Assembly: GCA_002261195.1 (NCBI GenBank)
Contig: MVBO01000122.1
Span: 1 to 44,898 of the forward strand
Direction: 5' to 3'
DNA length: 44,898 nucleotides
Origin: Bifiguratus adelaidae
Lineage: Eukaryota > Mucoromycota > Endogonomycetes > Endogonales
Under the pieces are notes generated by a model, which saw only the letters and a list, made by a program, of their open reading frames with translations, was not told where the DNA came from and did no database searches. The position numbers were made by a program, and so were the translations under genes. This document shows positions 20,657 through 30,654 of the stretch, in pieces (positions within the stretch are counted from its first letter, which is position 1; every line of letters starts with the position of its first letter).

Positions 20657-22017
20657 TGGGAAGTGATCTCGATCGGTAAGAGAGCACGGGAGGTTTTGAG
20701 TGATGCGCATGCATTGACAAAGGTCTATAGGCAGATTGAGCAGCTACGGCGTTGTGAGATTATCAAGGAGATAGAAGTCAAGGAATTGTGCTTGAAAGCG
20801 CGCGAGATTTTGGTAGAAGAAAGCAATGTACAGCGCGTAGATGCACCCGTGACGGTAAGGATGGAGCAGCAGCCCTGGACAGGGGCTAGGTTGATGATGA
20901 TGGCGCTTTGCTGATGATGGGGCCTTTGACTAGATTTGCGGTGACATTCATGGTCAGTTTTGGGATCTGCTGGAGCTCTTTCTTAAGGGAGGCGATTGTC
21001 CGGATACCAACTATTTGTTTATGGGTAGGCTTATGGCACGCGCGCTAAATCTCATCAAGACGCTTATGTTCTCTCTCTTCTAAGGCGATTTCGTAGATCG
21101 TGGCTTCTACTCTGTCGAAACCTTCCTCCTCCTTCTCGCTCTCAAAGTTCGATACCCAGACAGAATTACACTTATTCGCGGCAATCACGAATCTCGACAG
21201 ATTACACAAGTGTATGGCTTTTACGACGAGTGTATGCGCAAATACGGCAGTGTAAATGTGTGGCGATACTGCTGTGAGATCTTTGATTATATCAGTCTCG
21301 GAGCTATCATTGACGACAAAGTCTTTTGTGTCCATGGCGGTCTGTCTCCGAGTGTCAATACGCTTGATCAGGTACGGATAGGCATTCTTTGGCTATGTGA
21401 TGCTTCTCTGGTGGAGTTGATGCTGATAACGGTCTGTTAGATCCGGACTATTGACCGGAAACAAGAAGTACCGCATGATGGACCGATGTGTGACCTCTTG
21501 TGGTCAGATCCCGATGGTGAGGATTGCTTGAACATGTCATGTAACGCAGTCTATATTCATGCTTGATGCTTCAGATATTGAAGGATGGGGCCTAAGTCCA
21601 CGAGGTGCTGGCTATCTCTTCGGCAAAGATGTTGTTGAATCGGTAAGTGTCGGCTATAGTAATGCCCCAGATGGTGCTCACTATCCTCTTTCTCTTTTAC
21701 AGTTCCTTCATACGAACGACCTGACACTGATAGCCAGAGCTCATCAATTGGTGATGGAAGGTTACAAGGAAATGTTCGAGGGCAAGATCGTTACCGTTTG
21801 GTCTGCCCCCAATTACTGCTATCGCTGCGGCAACGTTGCTGCGATTCTGACCTTGAATGAAAAGCTAGATCGACATTATGAGCTGTTTGACGCCGCACGT
21901 CAGGTAAGAGCAGGCAAAGACCATCTTGATGATTATATTAATCATTGACGACCTGCATAATAGCAAGAGTCTCGGGGAATCCCCGCCAAAAAGCCGGCTC
22001 CAGACTACTTTTTGTAA
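20657..22017 (+). CDS. PPH3: Serine/threonine protein phosphatase 4 catalytic subunit
   Basis: Eight exons: 20657-20676, 20731-20854, 20934-21024, 21085-21371, 21441-21516, 21575-21642, 21703-21903 and 21964-22017, encoding 306 aa (animal PP4c 307). Phosphatase motifs GDIHGQF, GDFVDRG and GNHE are intact, as are the PP4-type [18 protein letters not shown] start and [19 protein letters not shown]. The C-terminus ends in PAPDYFL, the PP2A/PP4/PP6 tail whose final Leu is methylated by PPM1. PP4 dephosphorylates DNA-damage checkpoint targets, including phosphorylated H2A in yeast. The first exon is only 20 nt, coding MGSDLD plus two bases. The extra-high intron number compared with neighbours is typical for this gene family. 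Closer to PP4 than to PP2A or PP6 throughout. Confidence 0.96.
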
Positions 22018-22302
22018 ATGTTACCCGGGCCAGCATTTTCTACAGAACAGTACACGAGGCGTTTATTCTGTATTCTTGTAAGATGAATGTGTAATATAAA
22101 GGGGAGTTTGCAAACGTCTCTTGTGCATGGTCCCTGTCACTCCCAAAAAGGGAAGTCCGAGCCAGTGTTCTATGGGCGTGTTTATAGAGTTGCTTTGAAA
22201 CACGTTGTCTGCTGTACTCGATATCGTTAAACATAGGCTGACGGAGATCGCGGTCTTGCTTTGCTTGCTACGTTCGCAGAGTTGTCGGATTGCGCATCGC
22301 GA

Positions 22303-23921
22303 ATGGCCGGAAGGGCACAAGACGGAGTGATGCTGAATGCCAACTTGGACGGTCAAAACCTACCGGACGGTTCTCGTGATACCGTTGCAACTCAAAGGTA
22401 AGTGCCTGTCGACGTTCCATGCCTGCAAAGACGACAAAGCATTTTCCCCGTCTCTTGTGCTTGCTGGCAATACGCACGGTTCTCTAGGTGTACTGATAGA
22501 TTTCTCCTTCATAGATCCTCTGAGACAGAACATGCGCTTCACCAGCCCGACAAAGCACAGCTCGAAGCATTAGCCAAGACATTGGCTAGCTCTGTCATGG
22601 AAAAGCAGAGGCAGACGAGCAATGGCCAAGTGATTCAGCGAGCAGATCACATCTCTGCGGATAGCAAAGCTGGTCTGGTAAGTGTCAAAACATGCACCCG
22701 TGTCGGCCGCGGTATGTATCGCTCATGGTCACTCTATAGGCCTTCTTTCTATTAAATGATCTCCTGGACGAATGCATGTTTGATGTTTATACGGAAACTC
22801 ACAAGCAACTAAAACTAACGAGCTCTCTCTGTCAAATTTGCGGCACAAGGTAAGTCTAGCGTGTCAAAGTTGAGATTGAACATGCTAACATTTGAACTTG
22901 CCTTGGTGCTCATGCAGATGTCGCAAACATGGTAAGCTATCACGTTCGGAATCGCGTTCAATGCTGTGTTTTCTGACCTGTCTTGTGCCTAGTCGTTCAA
23001 CCCAATACAGACATTTTCGGCAACGCGTACAATTCACTCAACCTGCCCTTGTATGAATGCTTGAATTGCGGCAAAATGTTCCCGGCCGGTCGTTATGCAC
23101 CACATTTGGAAAAGTGTCTTGGATTGGCCGGGCGAGCATCCTCCCGTGTGGCTAATCGAAGGTGAGATGACCGGAATGACTGATCTGAAGCGTATTTGGA
23201 GCTGATCGTACTCTCCTTTTTGATATTTCAGGATGGGGTCAGCTTCACCTTACACTTCCGCAAACTCAGATGATTTCGGCTTTGGATCCGACTCTGATGG
23301 CGGATCTGGGGATCAGAGGAAGAAGAAGAAACTGACCAATGGAAAGGTGAGTGAGTCGACGTGGCGTCAAATGCTCATCTCTTTGTCATGGCAGAGCTCA
23401 CCCAGTAAAGCAAAGAAATCTAGAAGCTGTAAGTTGAGATACATGGTTGGAAGCAACTCATTAACTCGATGCGTCAACAGTTTTCGATGTGGAAAGCACA
23501 ATAACGAAGGTAAGTCTGGTGCACTTGATGTTGCTTATTGACATGACTTTCCTCCAATTGGCAATCATTCAATGACAGGCTCGAGGTACGGCCATTCGCG
23601 GGCAAGTGATATCAAGCTCACTGTTTCCTTCTAGCGTCCAAATTATCCCAATCCACTACCGCCGACTCCTATCCACCATCCCGACGCAATTCTGCTCCAA
23701 CGTCGCCGACGACACCGACATCGACCGACAATCTTTCCGACCTTTCCTCCTCCAATCACGCTGTCGAGCCTTTACATCCTCACCACGGCCACGCTCTTAA
23801 AGCGGGTACCGGTCTTGTCAAAAGCGTCTTTGCTGGTGGAGGCGGTACCGACATGCAACGAAGCTTTTCTGCGCCATCTCGACGACCCATGAACGGCTCT
23901 GCCAATGACGAAAGTCATTGA
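22303..23921 (+). CDS. SGF11: SAGA deubiquitinase-module subunit Sgf11
   Basis: Sgf11 bridges Sus1 and the H2B deubiquitinase Ubp8; its zinc finger contacts the nucleosome acidic patch. Proposed exons: 22303-22397, 22515-22677, 22740-22849, 22918-22931 (14 nt), 22993-23161, 23232-23346, 23395-23428, 23481-23509, 23579-23585 (7 nt) and 23635-23921, giving 340 aa. The Sus1-binding helix reads FFLLNDLLDECMFDVYTETHK; a CxxC follows; then the Sgf11 finger CLNCGKMFPAGRYAPHLEKC and GRASSRVANRR. The tail is acidic, then Ser/Thr/Pro-rich. Yeast Sgf11 is only 99 aa, so the tail is an extension. All junctions keep frame with GT-AG, but the 3' exons lack family support; skipping the 7-nt exon also leaves an open frame. 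Convergent with glucoamylase. Confidence 0.83.
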
Positions 23922-24196
23922 CCGTCCATTGTATAGAGTATTCTCATGGAATTTCCTGTCGGCGTTGCCATCCATGCGCCGAAAAGACGAATCGCATCAT
24001 GGGTCAGAACATTTGCCACCGGCTGCCATACATCTTTCAATTTATTCCATGTAGATGTAGAAATGCAAACAATATAAAACGTTGTGGTTTCCACATTGTG
24101 AAATAGACGTTCCATGTCAGCTTTATTGTTATCAAGGGTAATGTGAGCAAGTGCACGTGGCTCATACAAATGGACAGACTTTGAGTGGTACCCCAT

Positions 24197-26197
24197 CTAG
24201 AACACCGTGGCCAAGGTTTCCACGTACTTTTTCGAACCCAGCAATTGCGCTCTGGCAAACGCAGCCGTCAACAGCGCAGCGTAACTCCACGTCAAGTCGG
24301 TCGCGCCAGTCGGAGCACCCGTATCACGATTGTATTCCTCGGTCAAGTGATCGGTGGAATTGACGTGGTATTTCACGCGTCTCATGAAGGCGTCTCCCCA
24401 TCCCGTGAGGGATGCAATCATTAGAGGGAATTGCTTATTGTTATGGCGGTAGGTTGCACCTGCCGTGTATTTGGCTTGGGGTGCAAAGTAGTTCCAGAAG
24501 GGCAACGACGCATTGGTCACCGTAATTTGTTTTTCCTCGGTCGTGTAGGTGTACGCGGCGCGATAAAAGAGTTCGGCGAGTGTTGTAGTGCAGAGGTACC
24601 AAGGGTTGCCTGCGCCTGTGGTCTCCACGCCATTGTATGTGTCTTCTGGGTAACGTCTGAGTGAAAGGGTTAATGTTATGAATACAGCGTTAATCGTTGC
24701 CGTGAACTCACCCGATTGGAATACCCAGCGTCAGGCCACTTTGATCTTGGGTGATGTTGGCAATGGGATAAATATCCAAGAAGCTTGTGGCAAGCTCGAA
24801 AGCAGACGCGAGGACCTTGTCGTCCGTGTACGAATACACATGGTCATTGGCATATCCATGCAATACACCCAGAAGAACCGCAGCGTCCTTGAAAGACGAT
24901 TTACCACGCAGAATTGGACCATATTCGTAAAGGATCAAATTTCGCATGGGATCCCAGAATTGAGAGAGAGTTTGTGTGAGAGCGTTGGCTGCTGCCGAAA
25001 GCGTGCTGCTTACAGACTGGTTGCCCATTTGCTGAGCGAACTGAGAGCCCATGATCAGCGCCCGTCGTTGAACCATACGCGTGTAAAAGTGATCGGAGGA
25101 CTCTTCTTCCCAGAGATCAAAGGAAGGAGATGACCAGTTGTTGGCGACAAACAAGAGATCGCGCAGCACAGGCGCTGAGGTTGGATAGGTGTTGGAATCC
25201 CAGATCTGAGAGATCACGGTTTGTTTGGAACCGCCAGACTTCATGTACGCATTGGCAAAGTTCATCAACGTGATGGCTCTAGTCGCGGGACCATCATTTT
25301 GAGGTCTTCCCCAAGGTCCAGTAAAGATAGAATTGTTGAGAAAGAACTTTGGCTCACCGAGACCTGTCTGCAAGCCTGGATCGTTCTGCTCTTCGACGGC
25401 AGCCTGCACATATTGGAAGAGGATGCTCTCATACATGCTTTTTTGGGCACCCTTCGAAGCAGCGTAGAAGGTGTTGACGACGTCCATGGTAAGAGAGGCA
25501 TCCCGAACCCAATTGTAGGCATAATCGGGAGCAGTATAGGATTGTGCGGCAATCACGGTACCATTCGCAGCTCCGGGCACATTGATGCTATTGAACATGA
25601 AGCGCTTACTGAGAACAGTCTCGGAGTTACCCGAAGGAGAGAGCCAGGTCGTGATGTCGCTGCCTACGGTGGAAGGCGAAGCATAAGGTTTCGGTGGAGC
25701 AGGCGGCGTGGGGATCGGAGCACCGCTGGCCGTCACAGGATCATTCAAGATCTGGTAGTAGGTCTGACCAATGTCCACGGCATGATAGGTCACATTGAGC
25801 AGCTCGTCAATGCCATCGACATATACGGGCGCATTGGCTGTCCAAAATTCCCATCCATAGTTGGTGCCGGGAATCTCCTCCTGATATCCCAATGATATAA
25901 CGCTCAACGGAGTCGACACATTGTTGCCGTTTGTATAGTATAGATTCACCACCTTATTGTAACAGAGGTTCTACAATCCGCGCGTCCATGGTGAGTCAAC
26001 GGTCAGGAAAGCCATACATCACCCACCTGAATGTATACCGTCACATTCAAGTTGCCTCCGCAGTAAGAGTAGGATTGAAGAGCGACTGGCGTAGACGGGA
26101 TAGTATTCGTCACCACGGTCAGGTTACAACTCTGAGCCCAGACCGGGAGCAAGCTAGAGCCCAAGAGGACTCCAACCGCGAGCGCTTTTAATGTCAT
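24197..26197 (-). CDS. Secreted glucoamylase, CBM21 + GH15
   Basis: Releases glucose from starch ends outside the cell. Exons 26197-26027, 25970-24712 and 24656-24197 (introns 56 and 55 nt) give 629 aa. A signal peptide (about 1-21, ending VWA) is followed by an N-terminal starch-binding CBM21 module (IQNLCYNKVVNLYYTNG ... WEFWT ... IGQTYYQILND), a Pro-rich linker (PTPPAPPKP), and the GH15 domain. GH15 blocks: APDYAYNWVRDASLTMDVV, the general acid in FDLWEEESSDHFYTRMV, and the catalytic base in LTEEYNRDTGAPTGATDLTWSYA. N-terminal CBM21 is the Rhizopus/Mucoromycota arrangement; Aspergillus enzymes carry a C-terminal CBM20. A TATATA at 26241-26246 lies about 45 bp before the ATG. Confidence 0.96.
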
Positions 26198-26768
26198 GTG
26201 GGATACCGAGAAGATGTGATGGTTCCCTTTCCATCTCCTCTATATACGTCTCATTCCGTGTGTTTCCCAAGTTACCCCATCTACTGGGAATCTGGGAAGG
26301 CGCGGGGTACCTTAGGGACCGCTTGCCGGCGCCACTTGTGCGACCTTGGGCAAACTCCGCTTGAAAGTGATACAATGTGCGAGGTACGCACACAGCGTGA
26401 TATGGTGCACATCTGCCTTGTCTAGAGTGCGCCTCTACGCTCATCACTGCTGGACATTGTCCCTATTGGTCCGACAATAACCTCCCCTCGAGCAAACCTT
26501 TGCACCTGTTCGTTCGAGTCGGTATGTCACACTAGTTACCTACCCCACATTCTCCCGTCCGAGTCAGCGTGACAACGTGAGAGTTTTCCGTAGATCGACG
26601 CCTCTTCGTCCAAAGGGGATGGATTTACCATCTTTGTTGCGTACATCAAGAAGCACATGTGGATGTACGGATGAACACTAAATCTTTGGCACTCGTGTAC
26701 TGTGTTTTAATATACAGGCTATCTACATCTATGTCACATCGGATTACACTTGCTATGCTTTTGATCTA
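26198..26768. promoter_or_regulatory. Glucoamylase upstream region
   Basis: 571 bp holding the glucoamylase promoter (TATATA at 26241-26246) and the 3' flank of the monooxygenase pseudogene. No protein-like frame is seen. It marks the boundary between the dense housekeeping block and the accessory right half. Confidence 0.4.
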
Positions 26769-28351
26769 CTACTTGCGCGCATTTTTGATTGACGGATCTA
26801 ATTTGGATCTCCCCAACCCAAGAGAACAAAACGTTGCCCACTTCCATCTGGACGGCCGGATCACTAAACATTCGGCATACCAAAACATAAGTTCGCCATA
26901 AGTGAAAAAGTCAAAGGCGTTCGTCGGTGCTAATGTTTTCAGGGTTCTTGTCACATCCACCCACAGTTTCATGAGTCCTTCGGATGGTTGGGTCACTGGA
27001 TCAAGGAGAAACATGAGAAGGATACGCGTATAGATGCCAATATGGAAATGACCGGCCGTTCCTATGGCATTGATGTAGGTGCAATTGTTGGCGCAGACAG
27101 TTGGGTATCCAGGAGGAAAGGTCTGCAGATACCACGCGGGCGGAGCGTAGTCTGGTTGGAAAGCCTTGTCGGGCAAGAAATGTAAACTAGGTCGATCGAA
27201 TCCTGTAGCCATGACGACTACACTGCCGGGGACGAGCCTTTCAATACCTGGACCATCAGCAGGTACCCCACGACGCCGCTCGTTGAAGACTAGACCCTCC
27301 TTTTCGCATCTGAGGATATCGCCTCTGAGCCAGCTAGCCTTCCCTTGACGTATTTGCTCCAAGACTTGATCATTCACCATTGGTGTGCTTTCCATAATCC
27401 CTGACTCTCAGGCGACAAATGGGCAAGATCCCGATAAAAGAAGCGTCTGAGCAACCATTCGGGAAGGAAGCTAAAGTACGTTTCATATCCAAACAAGTTG
27501 AGACTGAGCAACACATCGACAATCGGGTTTCGGGGAATAATCCACTTGTCAGACTGTGAAAGGATGCAAGTGAGCAAGAGTGTTTAGGAACGTTGCCTGC
27601 GCACCCTTTCACTTACTCTGGCGAGAATAGTAACGTGGTTAGCTCCACTGGCAAGTGCATACTGCACAGCCTCTACGCCGCTTGCACCGCTTCCCACCAC
27701 CAACACGTCCTTGCCGATGACGTCGAGTCCATCCATACGAGACGAATGGACAACCTTGCCCTCAAACTTGTCTTGAGACGGCAGGTGAGGCATCCTTGGT
27801 TCTCCGCATGTCCCGACAGCGGCGATAATGCCATCAAACAGGTCGTGTTGGTTGTCATTCAAGATCCACCTGCCGTCTTTTGTTTGTCTCGCGGACTTGA
27901 TAGGCGTGTTGAAGCGCGTCTTGCTTTGCAGATCATATCGCTTCCATAGCGAGCGTATCTCCTCGAGTATGCTATCTCGAGTAGGGTACCCCTTCCGCTA
28001 GTGTACTGAAGGATGAAAGCGGTACATAAGGCTGCTTATTTGCAGACTCGACGTCTTGTTGACCTTGGCCCATATACCACCTAAACTCTCCTCAGAACCC
28101 GCTTCGAAGAGCACTACGTCGCATCCATGAGAGACGCAATGCGCCGCAGACGATACGCCCGTCAATCCCGCTCCAATTACCGCTATCCGAGGCGCATTCT
28201 TGTCAATGTTCCCCGGTGGATGTGGGGCAAAGAGCCATATGATGATGGCCTGTAGTGCTTGGTACAGCCACATTAGCGGATGAAAAGAGATCATAACGAG
28301 AAAATTTGGAAGCGACAGAGTTAGCATGTCATTTATATACCTGCGCGCCAT
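26769..28351 (-). pseudogene. Flavin-containing monooxygenase (FMO) pseudogene
   Basis: An FMO-like gene of two exons (28351-27617 and 27553-26769, 63-nt intron) that would encode about 506 aa. Visible: an N-terminal hydrophobic segment, FAD-binding AVIGAGLTGVSSAAH, a SLMYRFHPSVH block, IIAAVGTCGEPRMPHLP, NADPH-binding VLVVGSGASGVEAVQYA, WIIPRNPIVDVLL, TPMVNDQVLEQIRQGKASW and VVMATGFDRPSL. Two lesions: an in-frame TAG at 28000-27998 where relatives have Trp (after FHPSVH), and loss of one base near 27389-27391 that shifts the frame between SPESQGLW and STPMVND. Flanks of both sites are conserved and too close for an intron (the smallest here are about 43 nt). A sequencing error could mimic one lesion; two make inactivation more likely. 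Confidence 0.8.
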
Positions 28352-28558
28352 GTGTATGGAACATTTGCGTCATCGAGGATTGCCAGGTTCTAAGTTTGGA
28401 CACAAGTGACGATCTACTGACATGGACATCTCGAGCGTCTAGTATGGTGTAGAGCTGGCTAAAAGACAGATGGCCATTGAAACTAGCGTCGAAGCATTTG
28501 TGTTAGTAGGTAGACATCCGTCAACATTAAATTAGAATTATACAGCTACAAGGGGCAT

Positions 28559-29689
28559 CTAATGCCGTTGTTGACTTTCAAGGTATTCTTGGCTTTGAAA
28601 GTATACCTTCATCACCTTGTCGGTTTTCAATTGCCCAACAAGCGATGTCGCCGAAGTCGCAACCGCAGATAAACAGAGAATGACGGCGAAAACAATGTTA
28701 GCATAAAGAACGATTCGATTGAGATCGTTCAATAAAAAGATGAGGCAAAGGCGAATGACAAGTTAAATCAGAAAGCCGATCCCCCATATGAAGGTGATTG
28801 CACAGCAAACGTGCCGAAAAGGTGGAACTTTTCTATACAAAAAGTCCCAGGCTGTATCATCGACAGGCGTTCTTATTATGAATGAATTAGTCCACCGTCC
28901 GCGCATTATGGATCGGGAGGGCGTGACGTTGGCCTCTTGTACAGGTAGATTGTATTCATACTGGTCACTTGACTCTGGAGCATTCGCATGGATGACCGCT
29001 GATGCTGACTGTTCATTGAGTAGTGACGTCGTGTTCGGATGGACGGGAGCCAACGCAACATCCTCACCACCAGAGGTCGAATTTGTCGGCGCGTCTGGAT
29101 CACCGATGGTTACGCGAACCGGAAAGAGTTGAAGTAGCATCGTATATGTAATCGGACGCAGGACAATCTGCTTACCCTTCCATGTCCATCGAATGGGAAT
29201 GAGAGTGATGAGAAATACCAGACCGAGAGCCCCGGTAACAAAGGATTTCTCGAGTAATAGAAGACGCGCGTTTCTCGTTCCTCCGGCCACTGCTGCGGCA
29301 ATGGCAAAACTAAGTACGACCAGCACTCCTGCCACGTCAATCGAGAATTTGAAGAGCAGTTTCAAAAGAACAAGCACCAGCGGTGGACAACCGGCCACTA
29401 ACAGCGCCCAAACGGGAGCGAGTGGTCCTTTGGGTTGTTGAAGACCAAAGAATAGACCTAACGGTAAGGCAAGATCCATGACGAGGATGGTAAGCAAAGG
29501 CAGGAGCAACTGGGGAAAGTACTCTTGCATGAGCGTTAACCTTCACTTTTGTGGAGACTGCAGGTACGCAAACAGATTCACGGTAGGTATCCCTTCTCGA
29601 ACCGGCTGGGCAACCGGCCGATGAGGACGACCGCCATTACTTGCTGTTTGCTCGTGAGATGAGTCGCCCTCGCTCGAAGGCTCTTGCAT
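28559..29689 (-). pseudogene. Polytopic membrane protein pseudogene (VC0807-like)
   Basis: One frame of 377 codons from ATG 29689 to TAG 28561-28559 is interrupted by TGA at 29545-29543 (codon 49) and TAA at 28765-28763 (codon 309). The part before the first stop reads like a normal N-terminus (VREGIPTVNLFAYLQSPQK). The middle holds five or six hydrophobic helices (FPQLLLPLLTILVMDLALPL, then VWALLVAGCPPLVLVLL), and a WTWKGKQIVLRP loop. After the second stop 67 sense codons stay in the same frame with another membrane segment (IVLYANIVFAVILCLSAVAT). The helix pattern recalls VC0807-family proteins; function unknown. The TGA could alternatively lie in a short, weakly bounded intron, but the TAA interrupts a continuous helix block. 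Confidence 0.65.
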
Positions 29690-29719
29690 GGCCAACCGAG
29701 CGTCCGCGTCAAGCACTTG

Positions 29720-29811
29720 GACATTTCCTAATAAGGAAAGGAAAGAGAATGTTCTTTTGTTCCGTTCAGGAACAATTGGTCAGTTGTATGGGACAAACAA
29801 TGAGTGTACAG
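29720..29811 (+). repeat. Dispersed diverged repeat, copy A
   Basis: This stretch aligns in the same orientation with 33220-33313. Both open with GACATTTCCTAATAA, share AGAATGTTC about 17 bases later, then TCAGGAACAA, and GTATGGGA before the end. Copy A has the inverted repeat TTCCTAATAAGGAA at 29724-29737. No target-site duplication or coding content was recognised. Confidence 0.55.
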
Positions 29812-29859
29812 TCGTCGTTGGAGACCACAGACTGCCAAGCTGTTGACAATGCTGAGATA

Positions 29860-29907
29860 GCGTTCACACAGACATTTGATGCCAGCGTTGTTAGCGTACT
29901 GAAAGTG
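29860..29907 (+). pseudogene. Relic matching an exon of the SDR gene at 41101
   Basis: 48 bp here match 41520-41567 at 40 of 48 positions by my count. In the same frame both encode FT(Q/K)TF(D/E)A(S/N)VVSVL, the helix of short-chain dehydrogenases before the catalytic serine strand. The flanks do not continue as an SDR, so only a fragment remains. It lies about 50 bp downstream of repeat copy A. Confidence 0.55.
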
Positions 29908-30117
29908 GAAGTGGTGCGATTCACAAATCAAGGATATATAGGTGACTGCCTGAATTTGGATCGCAAGATCCTTGATGAATTCGCGCTTTCAAAACAGGCG
30001 ACCTGAGTTACTAGTCGCACAGACCATGAACAATAGCAGATCAGCAGATCACGTCTGCTCTGTGGAAATGGAGAAATAATGGCTGCAGGTGAACATTCGC
30101 CATGAGATCCATTTAGG

Positions 30118-30291
30118 AAAGAATGCGGGGCTTAGAAGGAGCCACGTAGCTACTTCAGTTGCGGTTACGTCCGGTTTATAGCAACGTTCCACAATGTTGC
30201 TGATGTCCGGGGAATAATGCGGGGTTAGAAGGAGTCGTATAACTACTGGACAAGCTGCAAAATGCGGCTATGTCCGGTTCTTGGCGATGTT
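30118..30291 (+). repeat. Tandem diverged promoter repeat with CreA/Mig1-type boxes
   Basis: Two copies, about 30118-30187 and 30210-30291, share the order ATGCGGGG, AGAAGGAG, ACTACT-like, GCGG-TA-GTCCGGTT and GC-A-GTT. They contain GCGGGG at 30125-30130 and 30219-30224 and CCGGGG at 30207-30212, all matching the CreA/Mig1 consensus SYGGRG. They lie 360-540 bp upstream of the sugar transporter ATG. Confidence 0.6.
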
Positions 30292-30491
30292 ACACTCTAA
30301 TGCCGAGGACCAGTTAATTTCTGATCGCCACTTTTGGTTTAGAAGCTATGCATGGAACCGCAACCGTGAGAGCACTTCAGGTTCTACAGCGGAATAATAT
30401 GCGTGAGAGATCCGGCACTATAGCAGTTTTCGGAAGTAGCCTTGGTCACCAAGGCGTAGGTGACCAAATAGAGTAAGACCCTGTTTAGGGT

Positions 30492-30497
30492 GCGGGG
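30492..30497 (+). promoter_or_regulatory. GCGGGG box upstream of sugar transporter
   Basis: A further SYGGRG match, GCGGGG, 158 bp before the transporter ATG; a TATATAT lies at about 30549-30556. Glucose repression of the transporter through these boxes is inference. Confidence 0.45.
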
Positions 30498-30654
30498 AAA
30501 TCCATGTGGTGCGCGGCTCAAATCGGTACTTTAGGAAGGACAATGCTTCATATATATCGTTGGGAAGCATCCAGCCACTTTCCCCGCACACTCAATATCC
30601 TCACTGCGTGCTCCATCGTTCGAGTTGGGCGATAGAAAGAAACGAACGATCACA

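Noticed and set aside
27401-27490. Alternative intron explaining the FMO frame change
   Set aside because: The only usable donor (GTAC near 27480) would delete the FLPEWLLRRFFYRDL block, which looks coding.
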